The notes under the pieces are model-generated. The model ran no database searches. It saw only the letters and a program-made list of their open reading frames with translations, and was not told the origin of the DNA. DNA of 49,551 nucleotides from Clostridia bacterium. GTDB lineage: Bacteria > Bacillota > Clostridia > Christensenellales > Aristaeellaceae. Shown in pieces: positions 14,909 through 23,249 of the stretch. The position numbers were made by a program, and so were the translations under genes. Each line of letters starts with the position of its first letter. Within the stretch, counting starts at the first letter, position 1. The stretch spans positions 1-49,551 of the forward strand of contig JAGBFR010000004.1 in the NCBI GenBank assembly GCA_017936375.1, read 5' to 3'.

Positions 14909-14966
14909 AAAAAAGGTTGCCAGGTCTGATGCGTGATACGCGCGATTTTGCCTGACAGCCTTTTTT
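14909..14966. terminator. Convergent terminator between anti-sigma and MATE genes
   Basis: AAAAAAGGTTGCCAGG (14909-14924) pairs with CCTGACAGCCTTTTTT (14951-14966) with one mismatch and one G-U pair, and it has T runs in both directions. It lies between convergent genes and can end both transcripts. Confidence 0.8.
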
Positions 14967-14975
14967 GTGCACATG

Positions 14976-16301
14976 TTATCCCCGCAGCTTTTTCTTCATT
15001 ATTGTATGCCAGCAGAGGATCAGGAAGATCGCGGTGACTGCCCATGTCACGGCGTCGGTAAAATACAGGCCGCGGCTCCCGGCGAGGATGGGCAGCAGCC
15101 ACGCGGCGGCGAGGCGCAGCGCCAATTCGAGGAAGCCCGCGCACATCGGGATCACCGCATTGCCCATGCCCTGAATGGCGGCGCGGTGTTCACAGAGCAT
15201 ATACAGCGCGGGGAGGAAGAGAAGCTCCGCCCGCAGCGCCTCCACGCCGATGCGCAGCGCCTCGGCAGAGCCGTCCGGGATGAACAGGCGGATCAGCCAC
15301 GGCGCGCCGATGCCGATGAGCACAGCCAGCGTGATGGAGGAGCAAAGGCCCATCGCAACGCCCGTGCGCGTCCCTTCGAGGACGCGCTTTCTTTCGCCTG
15401 CGCCCCAGTTCTGGCCGACATAGGTGCCGATGCCGCTCTCCAGCGCGCCGCCGACGATGTTGAACAGGCTGAAATAGCGCCTCGCCGCCGTATTGCCGGT
15501 GACAAAGACCACGCCGTAGACATTGATCGCCTTGAGCACGGCCAATTCGCCCGTGGAGATAACGCCCTGCGACAGCAGCTGCGGCATGCCGAGGCGGAGC
15601 AGCTCGCGCGTCTCTCTGCGCGGGAGCGCATAGTTGCGCTTCGCGGGCAGCGCGCGGGCGCGGATGATGCCCATCAGGCACCACGCCGCGGCCATGGTCT
15701 CCGCCAGCACCGTCGCTAGCGCCGCGCCGCCCACGCCCATGCCGAGGATGGCGATGAGCAGGAAATCCAGCACGATGTTGAGCACGGTGGAGACGATCAG
15801 GGAGATGAAGGGCGTGCGGCTGTCGCCCATCGCGCGCAGGGCGGCGGTGAGAATATTGAGCGAGGCGGTGACGATGAGGCCGCCCCACAGGACGTACACA
15901 TACTCAAGCGCATAATCAAGCAGCTCTGCCGGCGTGCCAAGGAGCTGCAGCAGCGGGTGGATGAAGCCCATGCCCAGCGCGGTCATGATGGCGCCGATGA
16001 TGAGCGTGAGGACGATGGACGCGCCGAAGAAGCGGCTGAAGCCCTCCTCGTCCTTCGCGCCGAAGCGCTGCGCCAACGCTACGCCGAAGTCGCCCGTCGC
16101 GCCCAGCAGCATGCTCAGGGCGAACCAGTGCAGGTAGGCGGCGGAGCCGATGGCGGCGAAGGCGTCCGTGCCGAGCAGGCGGCCGACGATCAGGCTGTCG
16201 CACATGGTGTAGAGCTGCTGCAGCAGCGAGGAGAAGACCAGCGGCAGCGCAAAGCGGACCAGCAGCCCGGCGGGGCGGCCGCGCGTCATGTCAAGCGTCA
16301 T
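14976..16301 (-). CDS. MATE family exporter
   Basis: Twelve-helix multidrug and toxin extrusion family protein of 441 residues, expected to export cationic or organic compounds in exchange for Na+ or H+. The N-terminal GLLVRFALPLVFSSLLQQLYTMCDSLIVGRLLGTDAFAAIG is the characteristic first repeat. The second repeat begins near LLRLGMPQLLSQGVISTGELAVLKAINVYG. The frame is open for 55 more codons upstream, but the ATG at 16301 follows AAGGGAG and begins the conserved sequence. It has its own promoter and faces away from the TRAP genes. Related lipid-flippase or DinF-like roles cannot be excluded. Confidence 0.88.
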   Translation of the reverse strand: MTLDMTRGRPAGLLVRFALPLVFSSLLQQLYTMCDSLIVGRLLGTDAFAAIGSAAYLHWFALSMLLGATGDFGVALAQRFGAKDEEGFSRFFGASIVLTLIIGAIMTALGMGFIHPLLQLLGTPAELLDYALEYVYVLWGGLIVTASLNILTAALRAMGDSRTPFISLIVSTVLNIVLDFLLIAILGMGVGGAALATVLAETMAAAWCLMGIIRARALPAKRNYALPRRETRELLRLGMPQLLSQGVISTGELAVLKAINVYGVVFVTGNTAARRYFSLFNIVGGALESGIGTYVGQNWGAGERKRVLEGTRTGVAMGLCSSITLAVLIGIGAPWLIRLFIPDGSAEALRIGVEALRAELLFLPALYMLCEHRAAIQGMGNAVIPMCAGFLELALRLAAAWLLPILAGSRGLYFTDAVTWAVTAIFLILCWHTIMKKKLRG

Positions 16302-16336
16302 GGGTGATATCGCTCCCTTGCAAGAAATCGGTACAG

Positions 16337-16365
16337 AGTATACGCCATTTTGGGTAGGAAGTAAA
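16337..16365 (-). promoter_or_regulatory. Promoter of the MATE gene
   Basis: On the minus strand TTTACT (16365-16360), a 17-bp spacer and TATACT (16342-16337) lie about 36 bp upstream of the start codon. Confidence 0.5.
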
Positions 16366-16459
16366 GCGCCGGACGGGATTTCTGGGGTTAAGTTGACGCC
16401 GGATGAGCGGGATGGATGTTCAGATCGCGTTAATTTGTGGGCGGAAACCACACATATCG

Positions 16460-16488
16460 TTGACAAACGAGGCGAATTATGCTATGAT
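16460..16488 (+). promoter_or_regulatory. Promoter of the TRAP-type transporter genes
   Basis: TTGACA (16460-16465), a 17-bp spacer and TATGAT (16483-16488) form a near-consensus sigma-A promoter 55 bp upstream of the permease ATG. Confidence 0.8.
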
Positions 16489-16543
16489 ATTCCGCGGATG
16501 GAATAATACCTATAACTAAATGGAAATGAGAGGAGATCTCAAG

Positions 16544-17908
16544 ATGGAGTCCTTGCTGTATCTTGGTATCATGCTGGCGGTCATCTGCGTATGGTTTCTG
16601 GCGCTCAAGCGTCCTGTTTACGAGGGCGTTCTGCTGGCGTTTGTCGTGCTGCTGGTGATCACGGGAACATGGGGCAATGTGCTGACCTATATCGATGAGG
16701 GCCTGTCCACGTCGCTGCTGTATTCGATGGTTGCGTTTGTGGCCTTGTCCATCCTGCTGACGAAGACGAAGATTGTCGACAGCTGTATCGCGGTCATTCT
16801 CTCCCTGATCGGCCGGATCAGGGGCGGCGCGGGCTATACGGCGGTCATCGCCAGCGCGTTCATGGGCGCGCTGTCCGGCTCCGGCCCCGGCAATGTCATG
16901 GCGACCGGCACCCTGACCATTCCGGCGATGAAACGCACGGGCTTCCCGGCAGAGCTGGCGGCGAATATCGAGTCCAACGCCAGCTATCTGGGCAATATGA
17001 TCCCGCCTTCTTCCAATATTGTGGCGGCTATGGCGGCGTTTACGACGTTTGCCGCCGGCGCGGGCCTGGCGGAGGTGTCCCAGGGTCAGTTCTGGATTGT
17101 GCTTTGGGGTATTTCCCTGTGGTTCATCGCGCAGCGTCTCTTTATGGTCTGGGCGTTCTGCCGGCATTATAAGGTGAAGCCCATGAGCAAAGAGGAGCTC
17201 CCGGATCTGAAGGAGACCCTCCGAGCCGGCTGGCAGGCGCTGCTGCTGCCGCTGATCATTCTCCTGCCCTTTGTGCTCGACGCGGTCTTTACCAGCACCT
17301 TCTTCACGGCGCGCCTCGGCGCTTCCGGCGCGAAGTATCTGTCCAAGTCCGTCCTGCTGTATGTGCCCGGCGTTGCGGCGATGTATACCTGCCTGATTGC
17401 GAAGGATAAGTCCATCGTCACGCCGGCCAAAATGGCGAAGATGTTTGCCGATGGCGTCAAGTCCATCTCTCCTGCGATTGGCGTGTGCGTCTTTGGCTAT
17501 ATGATCGGCGCGATGTTTGAGGATCTGGGCGTGGCCGAGTCCCTCGGTCAGCTCATGGCGACGTGGAACTTTGGCAAGTTTGGTATGGTGCTGGCGATCT
17601 GCATCATCACCTGCGTGATGGGCATGGTCGTGCCGGGTTCCTCTCAGGTGGTCATCTTCGGACCGGTGTTTATCACGCTCCTGTCCAATGCCGGCGTCAA
17701 TCCGCTGCTGGCTGCGGCGATGCTGCCCTGCATCTGCGGCGTGATGTGCGGCATCACCCCGCCGCTGGGTCTGGGCATGTATGCGGGCATGACCATCGCC
17801 GAGTCGGACTTTGGCAAGACCTTTAAGAACAATCTGTGGTGGGTCGCGGCCCAGTTCATCATGCAGATAGCGGTTCTGATGGGCTGGCTGCCGATCATCG
17901 GACTGTAA
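16544..17908 (+). CDS. TRAP-type transporter large permease (DctM-like)
   Basis: Polytopic membrane protein of 454 residues of the DctM / ion-transporter superfamily, the ion-coupled channel subunit of TRAP transporters for organic acids. Family features are GALSGSGPGNVMATGTLTIP (about residues 106-125) and the matching second repeat CVMGMVVPGSSQVVIFGPVF near 355-374, each forming a helix-hairpin. IPPSSNIV follows the first, and a CGITPPLGLGMYAG loop lies near the end. The ATG at 16544 is used because AGGAG lies 8 nt upstream, giving a short hydrophobic N terminus. The next gene encodes a very small membrane protein, and no DctP-type binding protein is nearby. The substrate is unknown. Confidence 0.8.
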   Translation: MESLLYLGIMLAVICVWFLALKRPVYEGVLLAFVVLLVITGTWGNVLTYIDEGLSTSLLYSMVAFVALSILLTKTKIVDSCIAVILSLIGRIRGGAGYTAVIASAFMGALSGSGPGNVMATGTLTIPAMKRTGFPAELAANIESNASYLGNMIPPSSNIVAAMAAFTTFAAGAGLAEVSQGQFWIVLWGISLWFIAQRLFMVWAFCRHYKVKPMSKEELPDLKETLRAGWQALLLPLIILLPFVLDAVFTSTFFTARLGASGAKYLSKSVLLYVPGVAAMYTCLIAKDKSIVTPAKMAKMFADGVKSISPAIGVCVFGYMIGAMFEDLGVAESLGQLMATWNFGKFGMVLAICIITCVMGMVVPGSSQVVIFGPVFITLLSNAGVNPLLAAAMLPCICGVMCGITPPLGLGMYAGMTIAESDFGKTFKNNLWWVAAQFIMQIAVLMGWLPIIGL

Positions 17909-17920
17909 GGAGGGGATATC

Positions 17921-18214
17921 ATGAAGGAATTCTGCATGAAGCTTTCCGGTGTGCTGAAGACCATTTTCGGCTATGGCATTGAGATTTCTCTGTTCGCAGG
18001 CGGCCTGACCTTCTTTGGCTATGTCGCGGCGATTGTGATCGGCGGCGAGACGGCTGCTGCAATCTGCACGTTCATCTACAAGAGCGCCGTCCCGGTGATC
18101 ATCTATCTGGCGGTCATCATGGTTCTGCTTGGTCTTGCGGCCATGTATCTGGGCGGCGAAATCGCGCTGACGCCCGAAAAGAAGAAGGCACAGAAGCATG
18201 AGGGCGAGATCTGA
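17921..18214 (+). CDS. Small membrane protein, partner of the TRAP-like permease
   Basis: A 97-residue protein with hydrophobic segments at about 20-44 and 50-81 and a basic, hydrophilic C-terminal tail (EKKKAQKHEGEI). It begins 12 bp after the permease with AAGGAGGGG, so it is clearly in the same operon. DctQ small subunits of TRAP systems usually have about 150-200 residues and four helices. This one has room for two or three and shows no motif I recognise, so calling it a small subunit is inference from position. Confidence 0.6.
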   Translation: MKEFCMKLSGVLKTIFGYGIEISLFAGGLTFFGYVAAIVIGGETAAAICTFIYKSAVPVIIYLAVIMVLLGLAAMYLGGEIALTPEKKKAQKHEGEI

Positions 18215-18248
18215 GACGCCGCACCCAAAAGCATTCTGATATAAGCAA

Positions 18249-18279
18249 AGCCTCCGGCGTAAAGCCGGAGGCTGTTTTT
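18249..18279. terminator. Terminator after the TRAP-type operon
   Basis: AGCCTCCGGC and GCCGGAGGCT form a perfect 10-bp stem with a 5-nt loop, followed by GTTTTT on the plus strand. It also lies just beyond the 3' end of the convergent methyltransferase gene. Confidence 0.88.
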
Positions 18280-18327
18280 CTTCCGATTGATATTCTGATG
18301 AATGGTTAGATGGATGGAGCCGTTGAA

Positions 18328-19683
18328 TCATGCTCTGGTAAACATCATCACCGTCTCCACAGCGCCCGTCCAGCAGAACATGTCCACGCACTGGACCTTT
18401 TCGGCCTTATAGCCGCCCTCGGTGAGCAGCTTGGCGTCGCGGGCGAGCGTCGGCGCACCGCAGGAGACATAGACCACGCGCTCGGGCTTTGCGGCGATGA
18501 TCGCCTCGAGCACCTGCGGCTCGCAGCCCTTGCGCGGCGGGTCGACGACGATGACGTCCGGGCGCAGCCCATCGGCAACGAGCCGGGGCAGCAGCTCCTC
18601 CGTCGCGCCGACGAGGAATTCCGCGTTCGTCATGCCGTTGCGGGCGGCGTTTTCCTTTGCGTTCTCAATTGCCTCGGGGACGATCTCAATGCCGATGACG
18701 CGCCCCGCACGCTTGGCGAGGAGCAGCGAGATCGTGCCCGCGCCGCAGTAGGCGTCCACGACGGTCTCGCCGCCGGTGAGCTGCGCGTAGTCAAGCGCGA
18801 GCTGATAGAGCCGCTCCGTCTGCTCCGGATTGACCTGGAAGAAGGAGAGCGGGGAGACGGAGAAGACGAGCCCGCCGAGGGTGTCCTCCATCACGGGCTG
18901 GCCCCAGAGGGTGTGGATCTCCGTGCCGAGGATGACGTTGGTGCGGCGGCTGTTGACGGAGAGGCAGACGCTCTCAAGCCCCGGCACGGCGCTGCGCAGC
19001 GCGGCGATGAGCGCGTCCTTCTGCGGGATCTGCGCGCGGGTGACGACGAGCACGGCCATCAGCCCGCCGCTCCTCGTGGAGCGGGTCATCACATGGCGCA
19101 CAAGGCCCTTGCCGGTCGTCTCGTCATAGGCGGGGGCCTTCGCCTTGTCCATCCATGCGCAGACGGCGCGCACGGCAGCGGCGGAGTCCTCGCGCTGGAT
19201 CATGCAGCCCTCCTCAGGCAGGGGGACGAGGTCGTGGCTGCGCGGGGCGAAGAAGCCGCAGACCGCATGCCCATCCTTCGTGCCGACGGGATAGGCGCCC
19301 TTGTTGCGGTAGGCGAAGGGATGCTCCATGCCCAGCACGGGCGGCACCTCGATATTAAGCCCGCCGACGCGGCGCAGCAGCTCCTGCACCTGATCGCGCT
19401 TGAAGGCGAGGGAGGTTTCATATGTCATATGCTGGCAGGAGCAGCCGCCGCAGCGCTTGTAGATCGGGCAGGGCGGCTGCGTGCGCTCGGGGCTCTCGGT
19501 GAGCAGCTGCTCTACACGGCCGAAGGCGTAGCGCTTCTCCGGCTTGACGATGCGCACCAGCGCACGCTCGCCCGGCAGCATGCCCGGAACGAACACGGCC
19601 ATGCCCTCGTGGCGGCAGACGCCCTGCGCATCCTGCCCGAAGGCGTCGCAGGTCATTTCAAAGACGGCATTTTTGGCAAGCAT
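18328..19683 (-). CDS. rlmD: RlmD/RumA-type RNA (uracil-5-)-methyltransferase
   Basis: S-adenosylmethionine-dependent enzyme that makes 5-methyluridine in 23S rRNA (some relatives modify tRNA), 451 residues. It has an N-terminal TRAM-like RNA-binding domain (about 5-60) and an iron-sulfur cluster motif C72-x5-C78-x2-C81, with a fourth Cys in EEGCMIQ. The SAM loop is VVDAYCGAGTISLLLA, followed by VVDPPRKGC and the catalytic cysteine in VYVSCGAPTLARD. The ATG at 19683 is preceded by GGAGG only 4 nt away. An ATG ten codons upstream lacks a site, so the shorter form is preferred. Exact target uracil(s) cannot be told from sequence. Confidence 0.88.
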   Translation of the reverse strand: MLAKNAVFEMTCDAFGQDAQGVCRHEGMAVFVPGMLPGERALVRIVKPEKRYAFGRVEQLLTESPERTQPPCPIYKRCGGCSCQHMTYETSLAFKRDQVQELLRRVGGLNIEVPPVLGMEHPFAYRNKGAYPVGTKDGHAVCGFFAPRSHDLVPLPEEGCMIQREDSAAAVRAVCAWMDKAKAPAYDETTGKGLVRHVMTRSTRSGGLMAVLVVTRAQIPQKDALIAALRSAVPGLESVCLSVNSRRTNVILGTEIHTLWGQPVMEDTLGGLVFSVSPLSFFQVNPEQTERLYQLALDYAQLTGGETVVDAYCGAGTISLLLAKRAGRVIGIEIVPEAIENAKENAARNGMTNAEFLVGATEELLPRLVADGLRPDVIVVDPPRKGCEPQVLEAIIAAKPERVVYVSCGAPTLARDAKLLTEGGYKAEKVQCVDMFCWTGAVETVMMFTRA

Positions 19684-19713
19684 AGATCCTCCAAACGCAG
19701 ATGGCGTTGTCAT

Positions 19714-19749
19714 GAAAAACGGGGGATCCGGGAATGACCGGAGCCCCCG
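19714..19749 (-). terminator. Terminator after pfkA
   Basis: On the minus strand CGGGGGCTCCGG and CCGGATCCCCCG form a 12-bp stem with one mismatch, followed by TTTTTC. It lies seven bases after the pfkA stop codon and about 30 bp before the rlmD start, so rlmD is either read through at low level or has an unseen promoter. Confidence 0.8.
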
Positions 19750-19755
19750 AATGAA

Positions 19756-20802
19756 TCACAGGCTGTTGATGGTGTTGTAGAGGGAGAGGTTGAATTCGCG
19801 CTTCTCGTGCAGCGCATCCTCGATGGGCATGAAGAAGACGCGTCCGTCGCGCACGCCGATGACCTGATTGCCGATGCCGTTGCGCAGGAGGTTGACCGCC
19901 TGCACGCCCGCCTCAAAGGCGAAGCAGCTGTCGTAGGCGGAGGGCTGGCGGCCGCGCTGGGTGTAGCCCAGGATCGTGGTGCGGGCCTCGCAGCCGGTCA
20001 GGCAGCGCAGCGTACGGGTGAGGAAGCGGGTGGAGATGGGATCGTCGTCATGCACGCGCATACCATGCTCGCGCAGGGTGTGGCGCCAGTCGTAGGGCAG
20101 CATGGAATCGAACGCGCCCTCGGCGACCACGACAGTCAGGCGCGGATTGCCGCCGGCGATGAGGCGCTTCATGCGGTCGGCGACCTCGGTCAGCGACCAC
20201 TGAACCTCGGGCACGATGCAGATCTCCGCGCCGGTGCCCGCGCTGGCCTTGACGGCGATGTCGCCGCAGTGGCGGCCCATGACCTCGACCACGGCCGGGC
20301 GGTCGTGTGAGCGGCTGGTCGCGCGGATGGCGCGGATATCGTCGATGCAGGAGTTGACCGCGGTGTCGTAGCCCAGCGTCATCTCGGTATAGGCGAGGTC
20401 GTTGTCGATCGTGCCGGGGATGCCCACGCAGGGGATGCCCAGACGGCACAATTCGCGTGCGCCCTTGTAGGAGCCGTCGCCGCCGATGACGACGATGCCT
20501 TCGATGCCCATCTCGCGGATGTTGTTGGCGGCGCGCATCTGCATCTCGGGCTTGAGGAACTCGAGGCAGCGCGCCGTGCGCAGGTAGGTGCCGGGCTGAT
20601 CGGCGATGTCAAGGATGGTGTCCAGATCCATCTCGATCATGTCGTCCGCGTGGTTATTGCTGTAGCAGAGGGTGCCGTTGTAGCCGCGCTTGATGCCGAT
20701 GAGGGACATGTCATAGCTGCGGGCAGCCTTGGCGACCGCCATGACGGCGGCATTCATGCCCGGCGCGTCACCGCCGGATGTCAGGACGCCGATTCGACGC
20801 AT
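19756..20802 (-). CDS. pfkA: ATP-dependent 6-phosphofructokinase
   Basis: Classical glycolytic phosphofructokinase of 348 residues, slightly longer than the 319-320 of the well-studied bacterial enzymes. It has the ATP loop LTSGGDAPGMNA (residues 7-18), the canonical GGDGS (107-111), and PGTIDND (129-135) with the catalytic Asp. Gly rather than Lys before TIDND and GGDG rather than GGDD both indicate ATP as phosphate donor. The start has AGGAGG 7 nt upstream. It is monocistronic with its own promoter and terminator, and divergent from the rpmH cluster. It is only distantly similar to the variant PFK at 263-1345. Confidence 0.94.
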   Translation of the reverse strand: MRRIGVLTSGGDAPGMNAAVMAVAKAARSYDMSLIGIKRGYNGTLCYSNNHADDMIEMDLDTILDIADQPGTYLRTARCLEFLKPEMQMRAANNIREMGIEGIVVIGGDGSYKGARELCRLGIPCVGIPGTIDNDLAYTEMTLGYDTAVNSCIDDIRAIRATSRSHDRPAVVEVMGRHCGDIAVKASAGTGAEICIVPEVQWSLTEVADRMKRLIAGGNPRLTVVVAEGAFDSMLPYDWRHTLREHGMRVHDDDPISTRFLTRTLRCLTGCEARTTILGYTQRGRQPSAYDSCFAFEAGVQAVNLLRNGIGNQVIGVRDGRVFFMPIEDALHEKREFNLSLYNTINSL

Positions 20803-20907
20803 AGGGTAACCTCCTGTATATCGATTGCGCTGCAGCGGGCGCGCGGCCCGGCAGTCGGGGGAAATGCCTTCTCAGCTCAGCGCGGCGCGCAGGGCCGATT
20901 TGGATTT

Positions 20908-20937
20908 ATTATACTCTTTTGCCCGGAGCAAAGTCAA
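20908..20937 (-). promoter_or_regulatory. Promoter of pfkA
   Basis: On the minus strand TTGACT (20937-20932), an 18-bp spacer and a perfect TATAAT (20913-20908) lie about 105 bp upstream of the pfkA ATG. With the rpmH promoter this explains the 355-bp gap 20803-21157. I saw no run of DnaA boxes there. Confidence 0.75.
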
Positions 20938-21036
20938 TATGAACTGCCGGATGCGCGCCTTGAGCCAAATATTACCCAAATATTTCTGAATGCGTCCAAA
21001 ATCGTTCATTTTTTACGGTTTCCGCTTAAATTCTTC

Positions 21037-21066
21037 TTGACTTCCCTGTTCTCGGTGAAGTATACT
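21037..21066 (+). promoter_or_regulatory. Promoter of the rpmH-rnpA-yidD-yidC-jag cluster
   Basis: TTGACT (21037-21042), an 18-bp spacer and TATACT (21061-21066) lie about 90 bp upstream of rpmH. No internal terminator was seen until the end of jag, so this promoter can serve the whole cluster. Confidence 0.75.
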
Positions 21067-21157
21067 ATACTAGCTTTAGCATGGAACAGCGTGCCGTCCG
21101 ACGGCGCGAACCAATTTCGTTCAATCAACCTTTATCATAATAAGGAGAGTGTAAATT

Positions 21158-21319
21158 ATGGCTTCCTCTGTCAGAACTTATCAGCCCAAGAAGCGTCAGC
21201 GCGCGAAGGTGCACGGCTTCCGTGCCCGCATGTCCACCAAGAACGGCCGCAAGGTTCTTGCCCGCCGCCGCGCCCGCGGCCGCGCCAGGCTGACCGTGTC
21301 CAACCTGTTCGATTGCTGA
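21158..21319 (+). CDS. rpmH: 50S ribosomal protein L34
   Basis: A 53-residue basic protein of the large ribosomal subunit. The core [20 protein letters not shown] followed by [17 protein letters not shown] is unmistakable L34. Typical bacterial L34 has 44-45 residues; this one has four extra residues before RTYQPKK and a longer C terminus ([11 protein letters not shown]). The ATG has AAGGAGAG 8 nt upstream. It is followed, in the usual order, by rnpA, yidD, yidC and jag. In many bacteria dnaA lies directly upstream; here a divergent pfkA gene does. Confidence 0.95.
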   Translation: MASSVRTYQPKKRQRAKVHGFRARMSTKNGRKVLARRRARGRARLTVSNLFDC

Positions 21320-21508
21320 TTTTGAATTGATCCGCCTTCTGGCGGAACCTCGTCCGCTGCGCGGCGGCTTATGCCGCCCGAGCGGGTCGTTCGGTCCGGC
21401 CCCGGCAATGCCGGGAACGGACCTTTTTCTTTCGTCTGCCGGCATATGCGCCGGTATGCAGCCCGCACGCACAAGCCTGCGGGCTTTGATTCAGGGGAGC
21501 GGAAAGCA

Positions 21509-21910
21509 TTGCAGAGAACATACAGCCTGAAAAAGAACGCACAGTTCAAATATGTCTATCGCCGCGGTACGTCCGGCGGCTCGCATGAGATGGTCATGCT
21601 GTATGTGAAGGCGAAGACGCTCAAGGTCGGCTTTTCTGTCGGCAAGAAGATCGGCTGCGCCGTCGAGCGCAACCGGGTCAAGCGCCGCCTGCGTGCTGCC
21701 GCCGCGCCCCTCCTGCCCCGGATGAAGCAGGGGCTCTACATCTTTATTGCCCGCCAGCCGGCATCCACAGCGGAGTTTTCAAAGCTGTGCCGTTCCATGC
21801 AGTACCTGCTGCGCAGGCAGAATCTACTCCTGAGCGCCGAGGAGGCCGAGGCGAAGGCCGCCGACAATGCTGCCGCTCAGGCCGGGAGAAAGGACGATGG
21901 CACGCCGTGA
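21509..21910 (+). CDS. rnpA: Ribonuclease P protein component
   Basis: Protein subunit of RNase P (133 residues), which helps the catalytic RNA trim the 5' ends of pre-tRNAs. The RNR signature appears as [11 protein letters not shown], preceded by [12 protein letters not shown], and the N terminus [15 protein letters not shown] is typical. The best start is TTG at 21509, which has GGGGAGCGG upstream and matches the normal N terminus; the frame is open 46 codons earlier without support. The last 25 residues form an Ala/Glu-rich extension beyond the usual end. The stop codon overlaps the yidD start. Confidence 0.93.
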   Translation: MQRTYSLKKNAQFKYVYRRGTSGGSHEMVMLYVKAKTLKVGFSVGKKIGCAVERNRVKRRLRAAAAPLLPRMKQGLYIFIARQPASTAEFSKLCRSMQYLLRRQNLLLSAEEAEAKAADNAAAQAGRKDDGTP

Positions 21911-22122
21911 TGAAGAGATTTCTTCTCTGGCTGATCAGGATGTACAGGAGGCACATCAGCCCGATGTATAAGCCCTGCTGCCGCTTTACGCCCACCTGCT
22001 CCCGCTATGCCCTGGAGGCCGTTGAGAAATACGGCGCGCTCAAGGGCGGATACCTCGCCGTGCGGCGCATCCTGCGCTGCCATCCCTTCTATAAGGGAGA
22101 TTTGTACGACCCCGTGCCGTGA
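21910..22122 (+). CDS. yidD: Membrane protein insertion efficiency factor YidD
   Basis: A 70-residue member of the YidD (DUF37) family, which helps YidC insert membrane proteins. The cysteine-bearing hallmark [20 protein letters not shown] and the C-terminal [18 protein letters not shown] are conserved. It overlaps rnpA by ATGA, indicating translational coupling. The 134 bp between yidD and yidC hold no gene or hairpin that I can support. Confidence 0.94.
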   Translation: MKRFLLWLIRMYRRHISPMYKPCCRFTPTCSRYALEAVEKYGALKGGYLAVRRILRCHPFYKGDLYDPVP

Positions 22123-22256
22123 CGCCGGGCGCCGTATGACCCCGCGTCCAGTTCGCGCCCGCATGACGGGCTGTGGTACGGATGCGCGGGCGGCTGATCG
22201 ACTGAAAATGGCCGCGCCCGCTCGCGGCCCGCATGAGACAAGGAGAATATCCATCC

Positions 22257-23249
22257 ATGAATCCGCTTAATTCACTTCTGCTGACGCTGATCAACGCGCT
22301 GCAGACGGTCATCAACAACTACGCGATCACGATTATCCTCTTCACCATCCTCATCAAGCTGGCGGTCATGCCTCTGAACCTCAAGAGCCGCCGCTCCACG
22401 ATGCGCACCGCCGCGCTGCAGCCGCAGATGAAGGCGCTGCAGGAGAAGTATAAGGACGATCAGGAAAAGCTCAGCCAGAAGATGCAGGAGCTCTACCGCA
22501 AGGAGGGCGTCAGCCCCATGGGCGGCTGCCTGCCGATGATCATCTCGATGTTCATCCTCTTCGCGATGTTCTACGCGCTGCGCGTCTTCGCCAATGAGCA
22601 GCTGGTCGTGCAGTTCCTCACCTTCTATCATAACCCGGAGATCGACCCGTCCACGCTGACGGACTCCTTCCTCTGGATCCGCAACCTCTGGATGCCGGAT
22701 TCCCCGTTTGCGACCTATCTGCCGGACGTGCAGTCCCTGCAGCTGATCGAGTTTGACGTGTGGAACCGCGTCAGCGCGGAGCTCGCCGCCTCCGGCGTGA
22801 TCCCCGAGGCGCTCGCCTTCGCCGACCGTAACGCTGCGATGGCCTTTGTCAATGAGGTCGCCGCGCCGTTCATCGCCTCCGATGTGTATGCGCCGTACAT
22901 TGCGGCTGTGCCGGGCCTCGCCAATCTGAGCATCCTGGGCATCATCCGCTTCACCATCTACCAGGTCGGCAACGGCTGGTTCGTCCTGCCGCTGCTCTCC
23001 ATCGCCACGCAGATTCTCATGCAGAAGCTGACCATGCAGCAGCAGGGTGAGCAGATGCAGCAGCAGGGCAAGACCATGATCTACGTCATGACCTTCATGT
23101 CCCTCTACTTCTGCGCCATTTACAACTCCGGGTTCGCGCTGTACTGGGTGGTTTCCAATATTTACGCCATCGTTGAGCACATCGCGTTTGACAGGTACTT
23201 CAAGCAGCAGGACCGCAAGGCGGCTAAGGCCGAGGAGGTTGGCATCTAA
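22257..23249 (+). CDS. yidC: YidC/OxaA membrane protein insertase
   Basis: Membrane insertase of 330 residues that puts proteins into the cytoplasmic membrane. The N-terminal segment NNYAITIILFTILIKLAVMPLNLKS carries the conserved first helix of the core. A cytoplasmic helical hairpin follows (QPQMKALQEKYKDDQEKLSQKM), then GGCLPMIISMFILFAMFYALR and, near the end, the last helices with ALYWVVSNIYAI. Between FLWIRNLWMPDS and NGWFVLPLLSIATQ there is an insert of about 90 residues where a short extracellular loop is usual. The ATG at 22257 has AAGGAG 11 nt upstream. Its stop overlaps the jag start. Confidence 0.93.
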   Translation: MNPLNSLLLTLINALQTVINNYAITIILFTILIKLAVMPLNLKSRRSTMRTAALQPQMKALQEKYKDDQEKLSQKMQELYRKEGVSPMGGCLPMIISMFILFAMFYALRVFANEQLVVQFLTFYHNPEIDPSTLTDSFLWIRNLWMPDSPFATYLPDVQSLQLIEFDVWNRVSAELAASGVIPEALAFADRNAAMAFVNEVAAPFIASDVYAPYIAAVPGLANLSILGIIRFTIYQVGNGWFVLPLLSIATQILMQKLTMQQQGEQMQQQGKTMIYVMTFMSLYFCAIYNSGFALYWVVSNIYAIVEHIAFDRYFKQQDRKAAKAEEVGI

